Assembly (NCBI GenBank): GCA_004298605.1
Contig: SCPW01000153.1
Location: 1 to 15,744, forward strand
Reading direction: 5' to 3'
Length of the DNA: 15,744 bases
Source of the DNA: Gallionella sp.
Lineage (GTDB): Bacteria > Pseudomonadota > Gammaproteobacteria > Burkholderiales > Gallionellaceae
Shown here: positions 1-15,466 of the stretch, piece by piece
Layout of the letters: every line of letters starts with the position of its first letter
How positions within the stretch are numbered: position 1 is the first letter of the stretch
Program-made: the position numbers and the translations under genes
The notes under the pieces: model-generated
Told to the model about the DNA's origin: nothing
Databases searched by the model: none
Seen by the model: only the letters and a program-made list of their open reading frames with translations

Positions 1-248
1 GGGCAGTCTACGTGGGCGTAGTGGCGGGTGGCCGTTTCGTATTCCACGTGGGCGGTGTTGATGGTGATGCCGCGCGCTTTTTCTTCCGGCGCCGCGTCAA
101 TCTGATCGTAGGCTTTGGCTTCGCCGCCGAATTTCTTGGACAGGACGGTGGTGATCGCCGCGGTCAGCGTGGTCTTGCCGTGATCGACGTGGCCGATCGT
201 GCCCACGTTGACGTGCGGTTTGGTTCGTTCGAATTTGCTTTTTGCCAT
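1..248 (-). CDS. tuf: Elongation factor Tu, N-terminal part (second tuf copy, cut by window edge)
   Basis: EF-Tu is the GTPase that carries aminoacyl-tRNA to the ribosomal A site. The visible 82 codons begin [19 protein letters not shown] and contain the P-loop GHVDHGKT at residues 19-26 and the switch I region with [13 protein letters not shown], both diagnostic of the translational GTPase G domain. The ATG at 248 is preceded by an AAAGGGCG-type ribosome binding site in the 24-nt gap after fusA, so the gene is the last visible member of the rpsL-rpsG-fusA-tuf group. The rest lies beyond position 1. A second tuf lies at the other end of the window in the same orientation. The identity of the family is certain; whether the full gene is intact cannot be seen. 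Confidence 0.97.
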   Translation of the reverse strand, partial: MAKSKFERTKPHVNVGTIGHVDHGKTTLTAAITTVLSKKFGGEAKAYDQIDAAPEEKARGITINTAHVEYETATRHYAHVDC

Positions 249-272
249 GATTTTCGCCCTTTAATCTAAAAA

Positions 273-2366
273 TTATTTCTTGTTCATAATTGCTTCGGCA
301 ACGTTCTTCGGCGCCTCGGAATAATGCTTGAATTCCATCGTATAGGTTGCACGGCCTTGCGTTGCGGAACGCAGCGAAGTGGAATAACCAAACATCTCGG
401 ACAACGGCACTTCGGCCTTGATGGATTTGCCGCCACCCATCATGTCATCCATGCCCTGCACCATGCCGCGGCGCGAGGAAAGGTCGCCCATCACGGTACC
501 GGCGTAGTCTTCGGGCGTTTCAACTTCAACCGACATCATCGGCTCAAGCAGCACCGGGCTCGCCTTGCGCATACCATCTTTAAATGCCATCGAAGCCGCC
601 ATCTTGAAGGCGTTTTCGTTGGAGTCTACATCATGGTAGGAGCCATCGAACAATGTCACCTTGACATCCACCACCGGGAAACCGGCCAACACGCCATTCG
701 GCAGCGTGTCGCGCAGACCTTTCTCGACTGCCGGAATATATTCGCGGGGAACTGTGCCGCCCTTGATCGCATCGACAAATTCAAAACCTTTGCCCGCCTC
801 GTTCGGCTCCATCTTGATCCACACATGACCATACTGGCCGCGACCACCGGACTGCTTGACAAACTTACCTTCGACCTCTGCCGCTTTCCTGATCGCTTCG
901 CGGTAAGCCACTTGCGGCGCACCCACATTGGCTTCCACGCCGAATTCGCGCTTCATGCGGTCAACCAGAATTTCCAGGTGCAACTCACCCATACCGGACA
1001 TGATCGTCTGGCCGGACTCTTCATCGGTACGCACACGGAACGAAGGATCTTCCGCAGCCAAACGCCCCAACGCGAGACCCATCTTTTCCTGGTCAGCCTT
1101 GGTTTTCGGCTCAACGGCGACGTGAATCACCGGCTCGGGGAACACCATGCGCTCGAGGATGATAGGCTTATTCGGATCGCACAGCGATTCGCCGGTAGTC
1201 ACATCCTTCAGGCCGATACATGCTGCGATGTCGCCCGCCAAAATTTCGTCGATTTCTTCACGGTTATTCGCGTGCATCTGCACGATACGCCCGATACGCT
1301 CTTTTTTGCCCCTGACCGGGTTGTAGACCGTATCACCCTTCTTTAATACGCCCGAATAAACACGCACGAACGTCAACTGCCCCACGAACGGATCGGTCAT
1401 CAACTTGAAGGCCAGCGCAGAGAAGCTCTCACCATCATCCGCCTTGCGCGTGATCGGCTCACCCGCTTCCGTCTCACCCGTCACATCGGGGATATCCACA
1501 GGAGAGGGCATAAATTGGATCACGGCATCCAGCATGCGCTGCACACCCTTATTCTTGAACGCGGAGCCGCACATCATCGGCTGAATTTCACAGGCGATGG
1601 TGCGAGTGCGCAGACCGAGAACGATTTCAGCTTCGGTCAACTCACCATTCTCAAGGTAATTGTTCATCAGCTCTTCGGAAGCCTCGGCAGCCGACTCAAC
1701 CATTTTGGCGCGCCATTCGGCGGCACTGGCAGCCAACTCAGCCGGAATGTCGCGGTAGTCGAACTTCATACCCTGAGACGCCTCGTCCCAATAGATAGCC
1801 TTCATCTTGATCAGATCAACCAAACCCTCGAACTTTTCTTCAGCACCGATGGGAATAACGATAGGCACAGGGGTCGCGCGCAAACGCGTACCCATTTGCT
1901 CGACAACCTTGAAGAAGTTCGCACCCTGGCGATCCATCTTGTTAACGAAAGCCAAGCGTGGCACTTTGTACTTATTAGCCTGACGCCACACCGTTTCGGA
2001 CTGAGGCTGCACACCACCCACCGCGCAATACACCATGCAGGCGCCATCGAGAACACGCATCGAACGCTCCACCTCGATGGTGAAGTCTACGTGACCGGGC
2101 GTGTCGATGATATTGAAGCGATGCTCCTGAAACTGGTTCTCCATGCCCTTCCAGAAACAAGTCGTCGCCGCAGAGGTGATCGTAATGCCGCGCTCCTGCT
2201 CTTGCTCCATCCAGTCCATGGTAGCCGCACCATCATGCACCTCGCCAATTTTGTGGCTTACGCCGGTGTAGAACAGGATACGCTCGGTTGTCGTAGTCTT
2301 GCCCGCATCGATGTGCGCGCTGATACCGATATTACGGTAACGGTTAATGGGTGTTTTACGTGCCAC
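273..2366 (-). CDS. fusA: Elongation factor G
   Basis: EF-G is the cytosolic GTPase that drives translocation of tRNA and mRNA after peptide-bond formation and helps recycle ribosomes. The 697-residue product has the usual family length. The G1 P-loop AHIDAGKT is at residues 17-24, followed by the switch I motif [11 protein letters not shown], the G3 motif DTPGH and the G4 motif NKMD. Downstream come the domain II-V segments, including the domain IV stretch [12 protein letters not shown]. The start is GTG at 2366, giving [14 protein letters not shown], which matches the family N-terminus; no ATG fits better. The upstream AGGT is only a weak Shine-Dalgarno. The gene lies 24 nt after rpsG and 24 nt before tuf, so it is almost certainly cotranscribed in the str group. 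Nothing suggests truncation. Confidence 0.98.
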   Translation of the reverse strand: MARKTPINRYRNIGISAHIDAGKTTTTERILFYTGVSHKIGEVHDGAATMDWMEQEQERGITITSAATTCFWKGMENQFQEHRFNIIDTPGHVDFTIEVERSMRVLDGACMVYCAVGGVQPQSETVWRQANKYKVPRLAFVNKMDRQGANFFKVVEQMGTRLRATPVPIVIPIGAEEKFEGLVDLIKMKAIYWDEASQGMKFDYRDIPAELAASAAEWRAKMVESAAEASEELMNNYLENGELTEAEIVLGLRTRTIACEIQPMMCGSAFKNKGVQRMLDAVIQFMPSPVDIPDVTGETEAGEPITRKADDGESFSALAFKLMTDPFVGQLTFVRVYSGVLKKGDTVYNPVRGKKERIGRIVQMHANNREEIDEILAGDIAACIGLKDVTTGESLCDPNKPIILERMVFPEPVIHVAVEPKTKADQEKMGLALGRLAAEDPSFRVRTDEESGQTIMSGMGELHLEILVDRMKREFGVEANVGAPQVAYREAIRKAAEVEGKFVKQSGGRGQYGHVWIKMEPNEAGKGFEFVDAIKGGTVPREYIPAVEKGLRDTLPNGVLAGFPVVDVKVTLFDGSYHDVDSNENAFKMAASMAFKDGMRKASPVLLEPMMSVEVETPEDYAGTVMGDLSSRRGMVQGMDDMMGGGKSIKAEVPLSEMFGYSTSLRSATQGRATYTMEFKHYSEAPKNVAEAIMNKK

Positions 2367-2390
2367 GGTGTATACCTAACTTAATCAGAT

Positions 2391-2861
2391 TTAGAAACGG
2401 AAATGCGAGAAGGCCTTGTTCGCCTCGGCCATACGATGAACTTCCTCACGCTTCTTCACTGCGCCACCGCGACCCTCGGACGCATCGATCAGCTCGCCCG
2501 CCAAACGCATACCCATGGATTTTTCACCGCGCTTGCGCGCAGCTTCGCGCAACCAACGCATCGACAATGCCATGCGGCGCGACGGGCGCACTTCGACAGG
2601 CACCTGGTAATTTGCACCACCCACGCGGCGGCTTTTTACTTCCACCTGCGGCTTGGCATTATTCAAGGCCAGATTAAAAACCTCGATCGCATCCTTGCCG
2701 GTCTTCTTTCCGATTTGCTCCAACGCACCGTACAAAATGCGCTCGGCAACCGACTTTTTTCCGGCAGTCATTAATACATTTACGAACTTGGACAAATCCT
2801 GGTTGCCAAATTTTGGATCAGGCAGGATTTCGCGCTTGGGAACTTCTCTACGTCTTGGCAT
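2391..2861 (-). CDS. rpsG: 30S ribosomal protein S7
   Basis: S7 is a primary 16S rRNA binding protein that nucleates assembly of the 30S head and lines the E site. The product is 156 residues, the usual short bacterial form, starting [20 protein letters not shown] and carrying the conserved core [16 protein letters not shown] and the tail [20 protein letters not shown]. The ATG at 2861 follows GAGG by a normal spacing. It sits 43 nt after rpsL and 24 nt before fusA. In E. coli S7 represses its own operon by binding the S12-S7 intercistronic RNA; here that gap is shorter, and its only visible structure is the small hairpin over the rpsL stop codon. Confidence 0.98.
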   Translation of the reverse strand: MPRRREVPKREILPDPKFGNQDLSKFVNVLMTAGKKSVAERILYGALEQIGKKTGKDAIEVFNLALNNAKPQVEVKSRRVGGANYQVPVEVRPSRRMALSMRWLREAARKRGEKSMGMRLAGELIDASEGRGGAVKKREEVHRMAEANKAFSHFRF

Positions 2862-2892
2862 ATCGACCTCGAATGAATGGCTTAAAAATTAC

Positions 2893-2910
2893 GCCTGCTG
2901 AAAATCAGGC
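2893..2910 (-). terminator. Small hairpin over the rpsL stop codon, possible weak attenuator
   Basis: In the mRNA, GCCTG and CAGGC can form a 5-bp stem around an 8-nt loop. The rpsL stop codon (2905-2907) lies inside the structure, and GTAATTTTT follows. The stem is short, so termination would be partial at best, and translating ribosomes would melt it. It also lies where E. coli has its S7 operator, but I cannot match it to that operator. Confidence 0.3.
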
Positions 2911-3282
2911 CTTTTTGGCGCGCTTCGCGCCATATTTGGAGCGTGCCTGCTTGCGGTCTTTCACGCCGGCAGTATCCAGGCTGCCGCGCACCATGTGGTA
3001 ACGCACACCCGGCAAATCTTTCACACGGCCTCCGCGCAGCAACACCACCGAGTGTTCCTGCAAGTTATGCCCCTCACCGCCGATGTAGCTGATTACCTCA
3101 AACCCGTTTGTCAAGCGCACCTTGGCCACTTTACGCAACGCGGAGTTAGGTTTCTTCGGGGTGGTGGTGTATACGCGGGTGCATACGCCACGCTTTTGCG
3201 GGGAACCCGCGAGAGCCGGTACCTTGCTCTTTTCTACGATTGCAACACGCGGCTTGCGGATCAACTGATTAATGGTTGGCAT
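2905..3282 (-). CDS. rpsL: 30S ribosomal protein S12
   Basis: S12 sits at the decoding centre and controls tRNA selection accuracy. The 125-residue protein starts [12 protein letters not shown] and contains [13 protein letters not shown] and the loop [13 protein letters not shown]. Lysines 43 and 88 (E. coli K42 and K87 without the initiator Met), the classic streptomycin-resistance positions, are unchanged, so a streptomycin-sensitive form is expected. Asp89, the residue that is beta-methylthiolated in E. coli, is also present. The ATG at 3282 is preceded by AGGA about 10 nt upstream. It is the first gene of the str group and is separated from rpoC by 115 nt, with a good promoter overlapping the rpoC end. 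Confidence 0.98.
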   Translation of the reverse strand: MPTINQLIRKPRVAIVEKSKVPALAGSPQKRGVCTRVYTTTPKKPNSALRKVAKVRLTNGFEVISYIGGEGHNLQEHSVVLLRGGRVKDLPGVRYHMVRGSLDTAGVKDRKQARSKYGAKRAKKA

Positions 3283-3342
3283 TATCTACATGTCCTAAAA
3301 AATCTAAAAATTCCGTTAAAAATCAAATCAATAAAAAACATA

Positions 3343-3377
3343 CCGCCGCGACAAGACGAAATTCCATCCGCCGCGAC
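3343..3377 (-). repeat. 10-bp direct repeat in the rpsL leader
   Basis: GTCGCGGCGG (minus strand) occurs at 3377-3368 and again at 3352-3343, a period of 25 nt, within the AT-rich leader between the predicted start of transcription near 3388 and rpsL. The two GC-rich islands stand out against T-tracts on each side. Two turns of helix between copies would suit a protein-binding site, but the repeat may be chance. Confidence 0.4.
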
Positions 3378-3397
3378 GGTAAAAAAGGTTGCGAATT

Positions 3398-7651
<4,254 letters not shown>

Positions 7652-7677
7652 GTGAGGCTCCTAAAAATCTGGTGGTT

Positions 7678-7748
7678 GGGAAGTGGGAAGCGGGAAGTGG
7701 TGAATGGGCAGCGGGTTCCCCCACTCCCAACTTCCCACTCCCTACTCT
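7678..7748 (-). repeat. Palindromic heptamer array in the rpoB-rpoC gap, with G-quadruplex motif
   Basis: On the plus strand 7678-7715 is a 7-nt-period array of GGGAAGT-like units (GGGAAGT, GGGAAGC, GGGAAGT, GGTGAAT, GGGCAGC). From about 7716 to 7748 the pattern is inverted, with pyrimidine heptamers such as ACTCCCA, ACTTCCC and ACTCCCT. The halves can pair as an imperfect hairpin. On the mRNA (minus) strand the second half reads G3-N3-G3-N5-G3-N3-G5 at 7742-7718, a canonical G-quadruplex pattern. The array begins right at the rpoB stop codon and ends about 26 nt before the rpoC start. It is non-coding, and no U-tract follows that would make it a standard terminator. Confidence 0.8.
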
Positions 7749-11825
<4,077 letters not shown>

Positions 11826-11905
11826 ATAATCTCCACGGTCGAAGTAAAAGTCAGGGGGCAGGAAACATTCTGCGGGCAAGCACTTGGCCCATTTCAAACT
11901 TCCTG

Positions 11906-11927
11906 GCCGCTGGCTTCTTAAAGCGGC
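11906..11927 (-). other. Second hairpin in the rplL-rpoB gap
   Basis: GCCGCT and AGCGGC form a perfect 6-bp stem around a 10-nt loop, starting one nucleotide after the attenuator stem and its T-run. Placed directly after the attenuator it could take part in RNA processing, since E. coli has an RNase III site in this gap. That role is inferred from position only. Confidence 0.5.
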
Positions 11928-11928
11928 A

Positions 11929-11956
11929 AAAGGCTGACGGTAAACCGCCAGCCTTT
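11929..11956 (-). terminator. rplL-rpoB attenuator (partial terminator)
   Basis: In the mRNA, AAAGGCTG pairs with CAGCCTTT and the stem continues through a G-U pair and CGG/CCG to a TTTA loop, giving about 12 bp. The descending arm ends in four Ts (11931-11928). E. coli has a partial terminator in the same gap that lowers rpoBC transcription relative to rplJL; this hairpin is in the right place for that role. The short T-run suggests read-through. Confidence 0.7.
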
Positions 11957-11971
11957 CTGCAAGCTGCAAAG

Positions 11972-12346
11972 TTACTTGATTTCAGCCGTTGCGCCAGCTT
12001 CGATCAATTGCTTCAGAACGGCATCGGCATCAGCCTTGGAAACACCTTCCTTAACCGCTTTCGGCGCACCGTCAACCAGATCCTTGGCTTCTTTCAAGCC
12101 CAGACCGGTAATGGCGCGAACCACCTTGATCACGTTCACCTTGCTGTCGCCGGCGCCGGTCAGGATCACGTTAAATTCGGTTTGTTCGACAGCGGCGGCA
12201 GCACCGGCGCCAGCAGCGGGTCCGGCAACGGCAACGGCCGCGGCAGACACGCCGAATTTTTCTTCCATTTGTTTGATCAGATCAGACAGCTCCAGCACAG
12301 TCATTTTAGCGATTGCGTCCATCAGATCAGCATTAGTTACAGCCAT
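11972..12346 (-). CDS. rplL: 50S ribosomal protein L7/L12
   Basis: L7/L12 dimers form the flexible ribosomal stalk that recruits and stimulates the translational GTPases. The 124-residue acidic protein begins [20 protein letters not shown]. It has an N-terminal dimerisation domain (about 1-35), an alanine/glycine-rich hinge (about 36-52, [16 protein letters not shown]) and a C-terminal factor-binding domain with [20 protein letters not shown]. The ATG at 12346 has AGGAG at good spacing. It lies 32 nt after rplJ, as expected for the stalk operon, and is followed by the attenuator before rpoB. Confidence 0.98.
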   Translation of the reverse strand: MAVTNADLMDAIAKMTVLELSDLIKQMEEKFGVSAAAVAVAGPAAGAGAAAAVEQTEFNVILTGAGDSKVNVIKVVRAITGLGLKEAKDLVDGAPKAVKEGVSKADADAVLKQLIEAGATAEIK

Positions 12347-12378
12347 GTTGTTCTCCTAATTCAGTTAATTCAAAATTA

Positions 12379-12882
12379 TTAAGCGGCGACAGTTGCGCCT
12401 TGGTTGTTGTCGCGGATTGCAGCCAGCGTGCGCACGAACTTGGCGGTCGTCGCATTCATGGTAGCCATCAAGCGCGCAATCAACTCGTCGCGACTCGGGA
12501 TTGCAGCAAGCACAGCGACTTGTTCCGCAGACATCATGGAACCGCTCATTGCGCCGGCTTTAATCACCAGCTTGTTATTGGTTTTGGCAAAATCAAACAC
12601 CACTTTTGCCGCAGCGACCGGATCGGCGCTCATGCTATACACAAGAGGGCCAACCATTTTTTCAGCCAGCGGTTCAAACGGTGTTCCTTGCACCGCACGT
12701 CGCGCCAATGTGTTTTTCAACACATGGAAATACACCCCAGACTTGCGCGCATTGGCCCGCAGTTTGGTGATGTCGGCGACCCCGATGCCGCGATACTCTG
12801 CCAAAACGATGGTTTGCGACTGCGCCACCTGGGCACTGACTTCCGCTACCACAGCTTGTTTTTCTTGCAGATTGAGACTCAA
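12379..12882 (-). CDS. rplJ: 50S ribosomal protein L10, TTG start
   Basis: L10 anchors L7/L12 dimers to 23S rRNA and, as the L10-L12 complex, represses its own mRNA. From TTG at 12882 the protein is 167 residues and starts [20 protein letters not shown], matching the family start (E. coli MALNLQDKQAIVAEV). The TTG has GGAGGA at 12892-12887, ideal spacing. The nearest ATG (12894) overlaps that Shine-Dalgarno and would add MEED; longer forms to 12957 add unconserved residues. Conserved segments include [29 protein letters not shown] and the C-terminal helix [23 protein letters not shown] that binds L12. The gene follows a 280-nt gap holding the L10 leader and precedes rplL by 32 nt. Confidence 0.95.
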   Translation of the reverse strand: MSLNLQEKQAVVAEVSAQVAQSQTIVLAEYRGIGVADITKLRANARKSGVYFHVLKNTLARRAVQGTPFEPLAEKMVGPLVYSMSADPVAAAKVVFDFAKTNNKLVIKAGAMSGSMMSAEQVAVLAAIPSRDELIARLMATMNATTAKFVRTLAAIRDNNQGATVAA

Positions 12883-12886
12883 GTCT

Positions 12887-12892
12887 TCCTCC
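12887..12892 (-). promoter_or_regulatory. Shine-Dalgarno that sets the TTG start of rplJ
   Basis: GGAGGA lies 4 nt upstream of the TTG at 12882. The competing ATG at 12894-12892 shares its final G with this element, so a ribosome using the Shine-Dalgarno must start at TTG. Confidence 0.8.
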
Positions 12893-12899
12893 ATTATCC

Positions 12900-12921
12900 G
12901 GAATGCGCTCGCGCGCACCCC
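12900..12921 (-). promoter_or_regulatory. GNRA-capped hairpin just upstream of the rplJ ribosome binding site
   Basis: The RNA GGGGTGCGC-GCGA-GCGCATTCC folds as a 9-bp stem (including two G-U pairs) closed by a GCGA tetraloop, ending 7 nt before the Shine-Dalgarno. It may present or shield the start site in L10 feedback control; the function is inferred. Confidence 0.55.
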
Positions 12922-12976
12922 ATCGTTTACAACAGCGACCATGAGCCAGGAAAACAACGATTCCTGCTCGCGGACG

Positions 12977-13116
12977 CACCATCTACGGGGGATTCAGAGG
13001 ACAGAAGACAGATGGCAGAGGACAGAAAATCCTCAAACACATCATCAACCCTCTCCCGAGCATTAAGCCTTACGGCTCCACCGGTCTTGGATGCTGCATA
13101 CACGCCAGCAGTCCAA
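12977..13116 (-). promoter_or_regulatory. L10 leader (autoregulatory mRNA site for L10-L12), apparently interrupted
   Basis: Reading the mRNA, a first hairpin (13116-13087, TTGGA and CTGC pairing with GCAG and TCCAA around a CA bulge) is followed by CCAAGACCGG, then a hairpin capped by the GNRA loop GTAA (AGCC/GGCT, 13077-13066), then TTAAT, and much later CCCCCGTAGATGGTG (12991-12977). This is the order I recall for the E. coli L10 leader: hairpin, GAAGACCG, GNRA hairpin, CUUAAU, CCUGCGUAGACGGUG. The AAGACCG and GTAGATGG strands supply the G-A-rich kink-turn bound by L10. CGGTGGA and TCCCCCG can close the outer stem with one mismatch. Unlike E. coli, about 70 nt including a heptamer array separates the two halves after TTAAT. 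I see no convincing promoter upstream. Confidence 0.72.
12995..13029 (-). repeat. Heptamer array inside the L10 leader
   Basis: Plus-strand positions 12995-13029 are exactly five 7-nt units beginning CAGA: CAGAGGA, CAGAAGA, CAGATGG, CAGAGGA, CAGAAAA. The first and fourth units plus following bases give a 12-nt direct repeat 21 nt apart. In the mRNA the array is pyrimidine-rich (TCTGTCC-like). GAGGA next to the array can pair with TCCTC of its nearest unit. It is non-coding and lies between the two halves of the L10 leader. Confidence 0.8.
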
Positions 13117-13162
13117 AAACAAATGCCGGCGGAACATCATCCCGCCAAGCAAATCCAAAACG

Positions 13163-13849
13163 TTATGCAGTCAAACTGGCCTGCTCAACACGGATACCCG
13201 CGCCCATGGTGCTGGAAATCGACACCTTGCGCAGATAGATTCCCTTGGAAGCCGCCGGTTTGGCCTTGTTCAGCGCATCGATCAATGCCAGCAGGTTTTC
13301 GCGCAAGGCTTCCGGCGCAAACGAAGCGCGACCGATGGTGCATTGCACGATGCCGTTCTTGTCGGTGCGATATTGCACTTGACCGGCCTTGGCATTCCTC
13401 ACCGCACCGGCCACATCAGCCGACACCGTGCCGACCTTTGGGTTAGGCATCAAACCGCGCGGACCGAGTATCTGGCCCAGTTGGCCGACCAAACGCATCG
13501 CGTCCGGGCTGGCGATCAGCACATCAAAGTTCAGATTGCCACCTTTGATGGATTCGGCCAAATCTTCAAAACCAACGATGTCTGCGCCGGCAGCCTTGGC
13601 TTCTTCAGCCTTGGCGCCTTGCGAGAATACCGCGACACGCACGGTCTTGCCGGTTCCCTTGGGCAACACCACGGAGCCGCGCACCAACTGGTCGGACTTG
13701 CGCGCATCAACGCCCAAATTCACCGCGACGTCGATAGATTCATCGAACTTCGCCACGGCAGTTTCTTTAACCAGATTCAGCGCATCGCTCAAGGGATACA
13801 GCTTATTGCGGTCAACCTTGGCTGCAATTGCTTTATAGCGTTTAGACAT
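13163..13849 (-). CDS. rplA: 50S ribosomal protein L1
   Basis: L1 forms the mobile stalk near the ribosomal E site and is also the translational repressor of the rplK-rplA mRNA in E. coli. The product is 228 residues, typical length, starting [20 protein letters not shown] and containing the domain I/II hallmarks [19 protein letters not shown] and [18 protein letters not shown]. The ATG at 13849 is chosen over an in-frame GTG at 13858 because MSKRYK matches the family and GGAGGG lies 8 nt before the ATG, inside the rplK end. Only one base separates it from the rplK stop, so translation is probably coupled. Confidence 0.98.
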   Translation of the reverse strand: MSKRYKAIAAKVDRNKLYPLSDALNLVKETAVAKFDESIDVAVNLGVDARKSDQLVRGSVVLPKGTGKTVRVAVFSQGAKAEEAKAAGADIVGFEDLAESIKGGNLNFDVLIASPDAMRLVGQLGQILGPRGLMPNPKVGTVSADVAGAVRNAKAGQVQYRTDKNGIVQCTIGRASFAPEALRENLLALIDALNKAKPAASKGIYLRKVSISSTMGAGIRVEQASLTA

Positions 13850-13850
13850 G

Positions 13851-14282
13851 TCACACACCCTCCACGGTGATACCCATGCTGCGCGCGCTGCCCGCGATGG
13901 TGCGCACAGCGGCGTCCATATCGGAAGCGGTCAGATCCGGCATCTTGGTTGTTGCAATTTCTTCCGCTTGCTTGCGGGTCAGCTTGCCCACCTTGTCGGT
14001 ATGGGGCGTTTTGCTCCCTTTTTGGATACCGGCTGCCTTCTTGATCAGAATGGTCGCGGGTGGCGTCTTCATGATGAAGGTGAAGCTCTTGTCCGCGAAT
14101 GCGGTGATAACCACCGGAATCGGCAAACCTGGTTCAATGCCCTGGGTTTGCGCGTTAAACGCTTTACAGAACTCCATGATGTTCAGACCGCGTTGGCCCA
14201 ATGCCGGGCCAATCGGTGGACTTGGATTTGCCTTACCTGCAGGCACTTGCAGCTTGATGTAGCCAACAACTTTTTTTGCCAT
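13851..14282 (-). CDS. rplK: 50S ribosomal protein L11
   Basis: L11 binds the GTPase-associated region of 23S rRNA at the stalk base and is needed for the stringent response through RelA. The 143-residue protein starts [20 protein letters not shown] and has the proline-rich switch [20 protein letters not shown] and the C-terminal RNA-binding part [20 protein letters not shown]. The lysines corresponding to the E. coli trimethylation sites K3 and K39 are present. The ATG at 14282 has AGGAG at 6 nt. It is separated from nusG by 125 nt with hairpins and abuts rplA. Confidence 0.98.
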   Translation of the reverse strand: MAKKVVGYIKLQVPAGKANPSPPIGPALGQRGLNIMEFCKAFNAQTQGIEPGLPIPVVITAFADKSFTFIMKTPPATILIKKAAGIQKGSKTPHTDKVGKLTRKQAEEIATTKMPDLTASDMDAAVRTIAGSARSMGITVEGV

Positions 14283-14310
14283 GATGCTCTCCTGTCAAAC
14301 GGGTGCTAGC

Positions 14311-14325
14311 GAAACCTTCAGTTTC
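14311..14325 (-). promoter_or_regulatory. Short hairpin in the rplK leader, candidate L1 operator region
   Basis: GAAAC and GTTTC form a 5-bp stem with loop TGAAG about 28 nt before the rplK start. In E. coli L1 represses rplKA by binding the leader just upstream of rplK. Position fits, but I cannot match the L1 recognition site, so this is a weak call. Confidence 0.25.
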
Positions 14326-14349
14326 TCCCCAACGATGAGAAATAGAAAA

Positions 14350-14389
14350 GGGGAAACGGCATCTGCATTTTTTGCAGGCTGCGTTCCCC
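14350..14389 (-). other. Two-tier hairpin in the nusG-rplK gap
   Basis: In the RNA, GGGGAACG pairs with CGTTTCCCC (one bulged T) outside a perfect inner stem CTGCA/TGCAG with an A5 loop; TTTTCTATTT follows. It looks like a weak terminator or processing site before rplKA. An 11-nt direct repeat AAATGCAGATG (minus strand) lies at 14399-14389 and 14370-14360, with the second copy forming part of the inner stem. Confidence 0.5.
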
Positions 14390-14407
14390 ATCTGCATTTC
14401 TCGCTCT

Positions 14408-14941
14408 TCAGCCTTTTTCTACCTGGCCGAAATCCAGCTCCACGGGTGTCGATCGGCCAAAAATGGTCACCGCCACACGTATCTTATTCTTGTCGTAATT
14501 GACATCCTCGACCATGCCGTTGAAATCCGTGAACGGACCTTCCTTGACACGTACCGACTCGCCCACCTCGAACAGCACCTTGGGTCTGGGCTTTTCAACC
14601 CCGGCCTGCATTTGCTGCATGATGCGCTGCACTTCCTTTTCGCTGATCGGTGTGGGTTTCATTGCCGAACCACCCAGGAAGCCAGTCACTTTTGGCGTGC
14701 TTTTCACCAGATGCCAGCTTTCGTCGGTCATTTCCATTTCGACCAGCACGTAACCCGGGAAAAACTTGCGCTCCGAAATACTCTTTTGCCCGGACTTCAG
14801 CTCCACCACTTCCTCGACTGGAACCAGAATCTGGCCAAACTTATCCTGCATGCCCTCGCGCTGGATGCGCTCGGTCAATGCGCGCTGCACGCTTTTCTCA
14901 AACTGCGAGTACGTATGAACAACATACCAATTCATGGCCAT
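14408..14941 (-). CDS. nusG: Transcription termination/antitermination protein NusG
   Basis: NusG binds RNA polymerase at the clamp, suppresses pausing, and links it to Rho or to S10 on the leading ribosome. The 177-residue product has the NGN domain at the N-terminus ([19 protein letters not shown], then [14 protein letters not shown]) and the KOW domain at the C-terminus ([20 protein letters not shown], ending [17 protein letters not shown]). The ATG at 14941 overlaps the secE TGA by one base, a typical coupling arrangement; ATG 14935 (MNWYVV) is a close alternative. The usual YSGFE motif reads YSQFE here, a mild deviation. Confidence 0.97.
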   Translation of the reverse strand: MAMNWYVVHTYSQFEKSVQRALTERIQREGMQDKFGQILVPVEEVVELKSGQKSISERKFFPGYVLVEMEMTDESWHLVKSTPKVTGFLGGSAMKPTPISEKEVQRIMQQMQAGVEKPRPKVLFEVGESVRVKEGPFTDFNGMVEDVNYDKNKIRVAVTIFGRSTPVELDFGQVEKG

Positions 14942-15288
14942 CACTCACCCCGCCCCATCAGCATATTTACCGCCATCATCAGACCGGCATCCACCAGCCA
15001 CAAAAACAAGGCCATGGTGACGGCGAACAGAAGCACCACACCCGTGGTTTGCAACGTTTCCTTGCGCGTCGGCCAGACCACCCGTTTCGCCTCGGCAACA
15101 GAATCCTGGCCAAACGCAAAAAACTGTTTACCCGGTTCGCTGGTCCATGCCACACCGGCAGCCAGCAACAAACCGGTCAGCACCGATGCAAGCTTCAACA
15201 CAGCCGCGCTGTCGCCCAAGTAATAGAAACCCGCGATGCCCGCCACCACCAGCAAAAAGGCAACGAGCAACTTAATTTTGTCCGCCAT
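14941..15288 (-). CDS. secE: Preprotein translocase subunit SecE
   Basis: SecE is the membrane subunit that clamps SecY in the SecYEG protein-export channel. The 115-residue product (E. coli 127) starts [20 protein letters not shown] and has three hydrophobic membrane segments at about 6-24, 28-46 and 85-108. Between the second and third is the conserved amphipathic region [20 protein letters not shown], with the family motif VVWPTRKET. The ATG at 15288 is preferred; a TTG two codons earlier is possible because the Shine-Dalgarno (GGAA) is weak for either. It ends in a one-base overlap with nusG and follows the MITE-like palindrome. Confidence 0.95.
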   Translation of the reverse strand: MADKIKLLVAFLLVVAGIAGFYYLGDSAAVLKLASVLTGLLLAAGVAWTSEPGKQFFAFGQDSVAEAKRVVWPTRKETLQTTGVVLLFAVTMALFLWLVDAGLMMAVNMLMGRGE

Positions 15289-15318
15289 GCGCAATTATTC
15301 CAATTAACTTTTACTTAC

Positions 15319-15457
15319 GGGATCTCTAAAAACCCACATTTCATCCCATCTGCTGCGTTGTGTAAAAAATTTCTTGCTTACATATCAAATATATGCGGCG
15401 CTGAGAAGTTTTTTCCACGCCTTGCATTTGGGCGAAATCTGGATTTTTAGAGACCCC
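15319..15457. mobile_element. MITE-like full-length palindrome between trnW and secE
   Basis: The ends GGGATCTCTAAAAACCCA and, inverted, GGGGTCTCTAAAAATCCA match at 21 of the first 24 positions. The similarity continues more weakly through both 69-nt arms (ATTTC, GCGTTG/GCGTGG, AAAAAA, CTTCTC-like blocks). It meets at a central CATAT/ATATG pair centred on 15388, exactly the midpoint. The direct repeat TTAC (15315-15318 and 15458-15461; CTTAC if the right end is moved one base) flanks it, as a target-site duplication would. There is no open reading frame, so any mobility would depend on a transposase elsewhere. As RNA it would form one long hairpin between tRNA-Trp and secE. Confidence 0.65.
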
Positions 15458-15466
15458 TTACTTTTT

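Noticed and set aside
324..2384. Plus-strand frames opposite fusA
   Set aside because: Antisense of conserved EF-G codons, with no family features.
3287..3292. ATGTAG start-stop between the AGGA and rpsL
   Set aside because: Only one base separates the AGGA from this ATG, too close for initiation, so a regulatory minimal frame is not supported.
11826..11969. 48-codon N-terminal extension of rpoB
   Set aside because: Residues do not resemble RpoB, the region holds the attenuator structures, and the ATG at 11825 has a good Shine-Dalgarno.
12995..13029. CRISPR array
   Set aside because: The units are 7 nt with no spacers; it is a degenerate tandem repeat.
13094..13127. Possible rplJ promoter TTGTTT, 16 nt, TATGCA
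   Set aside because: Both hexamers match poorly and the segment is better explained as the first hairpin of the L10 leader.
15366..15395. TTGATA and a weak downstream hexamer inside the palindrome as a secE promoter
   Set aside because: The -10 candidate (TTACAC) is poor, and AT-rich palindrome sequence yields such matches by chance.
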